In this document: in pieces, positions 6,674 to 7,763 of the stretch | Layout of the letters: each line of letters starts with the position of its first letter | Position numbering within the stretch: the first letter of the stretch is position 1 | NCBI GenBank assembly: GCA_017467985.1 | Contig: JAFUJY010000239.1 | Coordinates: 1-7,763, forward strand | Reading direction: 5' to 3' | Length of the DNA stretch: 7,763 nucleotides | Origin: Bacillota bacterium | GTDB taxonomy: Bacteria; Bacillota; Clostridia; Lachnospirales; Bianqueaceae | Notes under the pieces: model-generated | Seen by the model: only the letters and a program-made list of their open reading frames with translations | What the model was told of the DNA's origin: nothing | Databases searched by the model: none | Made by a program: the position numbers and the translations under genes

Positions 6674-7763
6674 ATGAGAGACATTCATGTGGAAGTGGAA
6701 GTAAAACCGTTAAGTTACGAGGTGCGTATTGGCACGGATATCTTAAAAGAAATGACGGAAGAATTGGTCAAACATCCGCTGGGTAAACGCTATGCGGTGA
6801 TTACGGACAGCAAAGTGGCGGAGCTTCATGGTCATCGTCTTATGGAGTGTTTGCAGAATGCGGGAGTGAAGTGCTGGATGTTTGTTTTCCCTGAGGGAGA
6901 GGCCAGTAAGAATCGTGATATGAAAGAAGAGCTGGAAGATGCTATGCTGGAGGCCGGTTTTGGACGGGACTGCGCAGTGATCGCCCTGGGGGGAGGTGTA
7001 GTGGGAGATTTGGCCGGTTTTGTAGCTGCAACCTACATGCGGGGAGTGCCGGTACTGCAGATCCCCACCACCACGTTATCCATGGCAGATTCTGCCATTG
7101 GCAGCAAAACAGCGGTGGATGTGCCCTACGGTAAGAACCTGATTGGCGCTTTCCACAGTCCAGAGGCAGTGTATATGGATATGCAGATGCTGTCCACTTT
7201 GGATGAACGCAATTACTATGCAGGTCTGGTGGAGCTGATTAAGCATGGATTTATTCGTCGTCCTTCTTTGCAGGAATATCTGGAGGAGCATAAAGCGGTA
7301 ATTACTGCCCGCGAGGGGGACACCTATGCTCCGGTAATGGAAGAACTATTCTTCCAGAACAGTGAAGTGAAAAACGACGTGGTCAGTCATGATCAGAAAG
7401 AGAGCAATCTGCGCAAGATCCTGAATTATGGTCATACTCTGGGACATGGTGTGGAACTGGTCAGTGATTTTGAACTGATTCACGGTGAATGTGTTGCTGT
7501 GGGCATTGCTTTTGCTGCATTTTTGGCTGTGGAGTTGGGATATGCGGATGAGTCTTGGGAGAAGACCCAGGTGGAGACCCTGCGTGCCTATCATCAGGCT
7601 TGCCGCATTCCGGAGAATCTTTCTACCGATGATATCCTGGCAGCAATGAAGAAGGATAAAAAAGTACGGGATGGTAAGATTGAATTTATCTTGCTGTCCG
7701 GACCGGGTCAGATCGTGCAGCGGGAAAATGGTGATTACGGTATCCCGGTGGAGGAAACGGTGC
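6674..7763 (+). CDS. aroB: 3-dehydroquinate synthase, 3'-truncated by window edge
   Basis: It converts DAHP to 3-dehydroquinate, the second step of the shikimate pathway to aromatic amino acids, using NAD+ and a divalent metal (usually zinc) in the cytoplasm. The frame is open from ATG 6674 to the window end, 363 residues. Family members are about 350-365 residues, so only the tail is missing. Visible motifs are GGGVVGDLAGFVA (106-118, NAD-binding, D112), D139, K145, GKN (153-155), E187 with K190, K233, R247 and N251, then HTLGH (254-258) and HGE (270-272). E187, H254 and H270 match the metal ligands known from the Aspergillus enzyme, so the site looks complete. The common GGKTGVN segment reads GSKTAVD here (143-149), a mild variant. 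It follows the YfhO-like gene by ten bases behind its own strong Shine-Dalgarno and is likely cotranscribed with pfkA. A secondary-metabolite sugar-phosphate cyclase is less likely, given the intact DHQS residues. Confidence 0.95.
   Translation, partial: MRDIHVEVEVKPLSYEVRIGTDILKEMTEELVKHPLGKRYAVITDSKVAELHGHRLMECLQNAGVKCWMFVFPEGEASKNRDMKEELEDAMLEAGFGRDCAVIALGGGVVGDLAGFVAATYMRGVPVLQIPTTTLSMADSAIGSKTAVDVPYGKNLIGAFHSPEAVYMDMQMLSTLDERNYYAGLVELIKHGFIRRPSLQEYLEEHKAVITAREGDTYAPVMEELFFQNSEVKNDVVSHDQKESNLRKILNYGHTLGHGVELVSDFELIHGECVAVGIAFAAFLAVELGYADESWEKTQVETLRAYHQACRIPENLSTDDILAAMKKDKKVRDGKIEFILLSGPGQIVQRENGDYGIPVEETV

Noticed and set aside
6674..7763. AroB as a 2-deoxy-scyllo-inosose or valiolone synthase
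   Set aside because: All residues known for DHQ synthase metal and DAHP binding are present and there are no secondary-metabolite genes around it.
1..7763. CRISPR array, insertion sequence, tRNA, rRNA or phage remnant
   Set aside because: No direct repeat array, terminal inverted repeats, transposase or structured RNA gene was seen; coding density by housekeeping-type genes leaves almost no free space.

Overview
The window looks like an ordinary chromosomal segment of a Clostridia-type Firmicute, most likely a Lachnospiraceae-like gut anaerobe. This rests on the DnaE and PFK sequence style, purine-rich ribosome binding sites, a clean sigma-A type promoter, moderate GC content and the adjacent order dnaE-pfkA. 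The assignment is an inference from pattern recognition, not from a database match. All genes lie on the + strand.

Layout. Positions 1-2904 hold the C-terminal five-sixths or so of dnaE (DNA polymerase III alpha subunit); its PHP-domain start lies off the left edge. A 136-base intergenic region (2905-3040) carries a strong promoter candidate and an 84-85 nt leader for the next gene. pfkA (3041-4024) encodes an ATP-type 6-phosphofructokinase. Five bases later a large YfhO-family multi-pass membrane protein begins (4030-6663). Ten bases after its stop, behind a consensus Shine-Dalgarno, comes aroB (6674-7763, running off the right edge only a few residues short of normal length), encoding 3-dehydroquinate synthase.

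How the parts fit. pfkA, the yfhO-like gene and aroB are spaced as one transcription unit driven from the promoter at 2921-2949. PFK commits hexose to glycolysis. AroB acts on DAHP, which is made from PEP and erythrose-4-phosphate, in the shikimate pathway. The YfhO-like protein probably works at the outer face of the membrane on a cell-envelope polymer. No functional link among the three is proven by the sequence; shared expression is the inference.

No mobile element, CRISPR array, tRNA/rRNA or obvious novel system was found. The points most worth a second look are small: an asparagine-to-leucine change inside the PFK catalytic TIDND motif, a leader whose CTCCC can pair with either the transcript 5' end or the pfkA Shine-Dalgarno, a yfhO start with no Shine-Dalgarno, and three ATTAC elements around the promoter.
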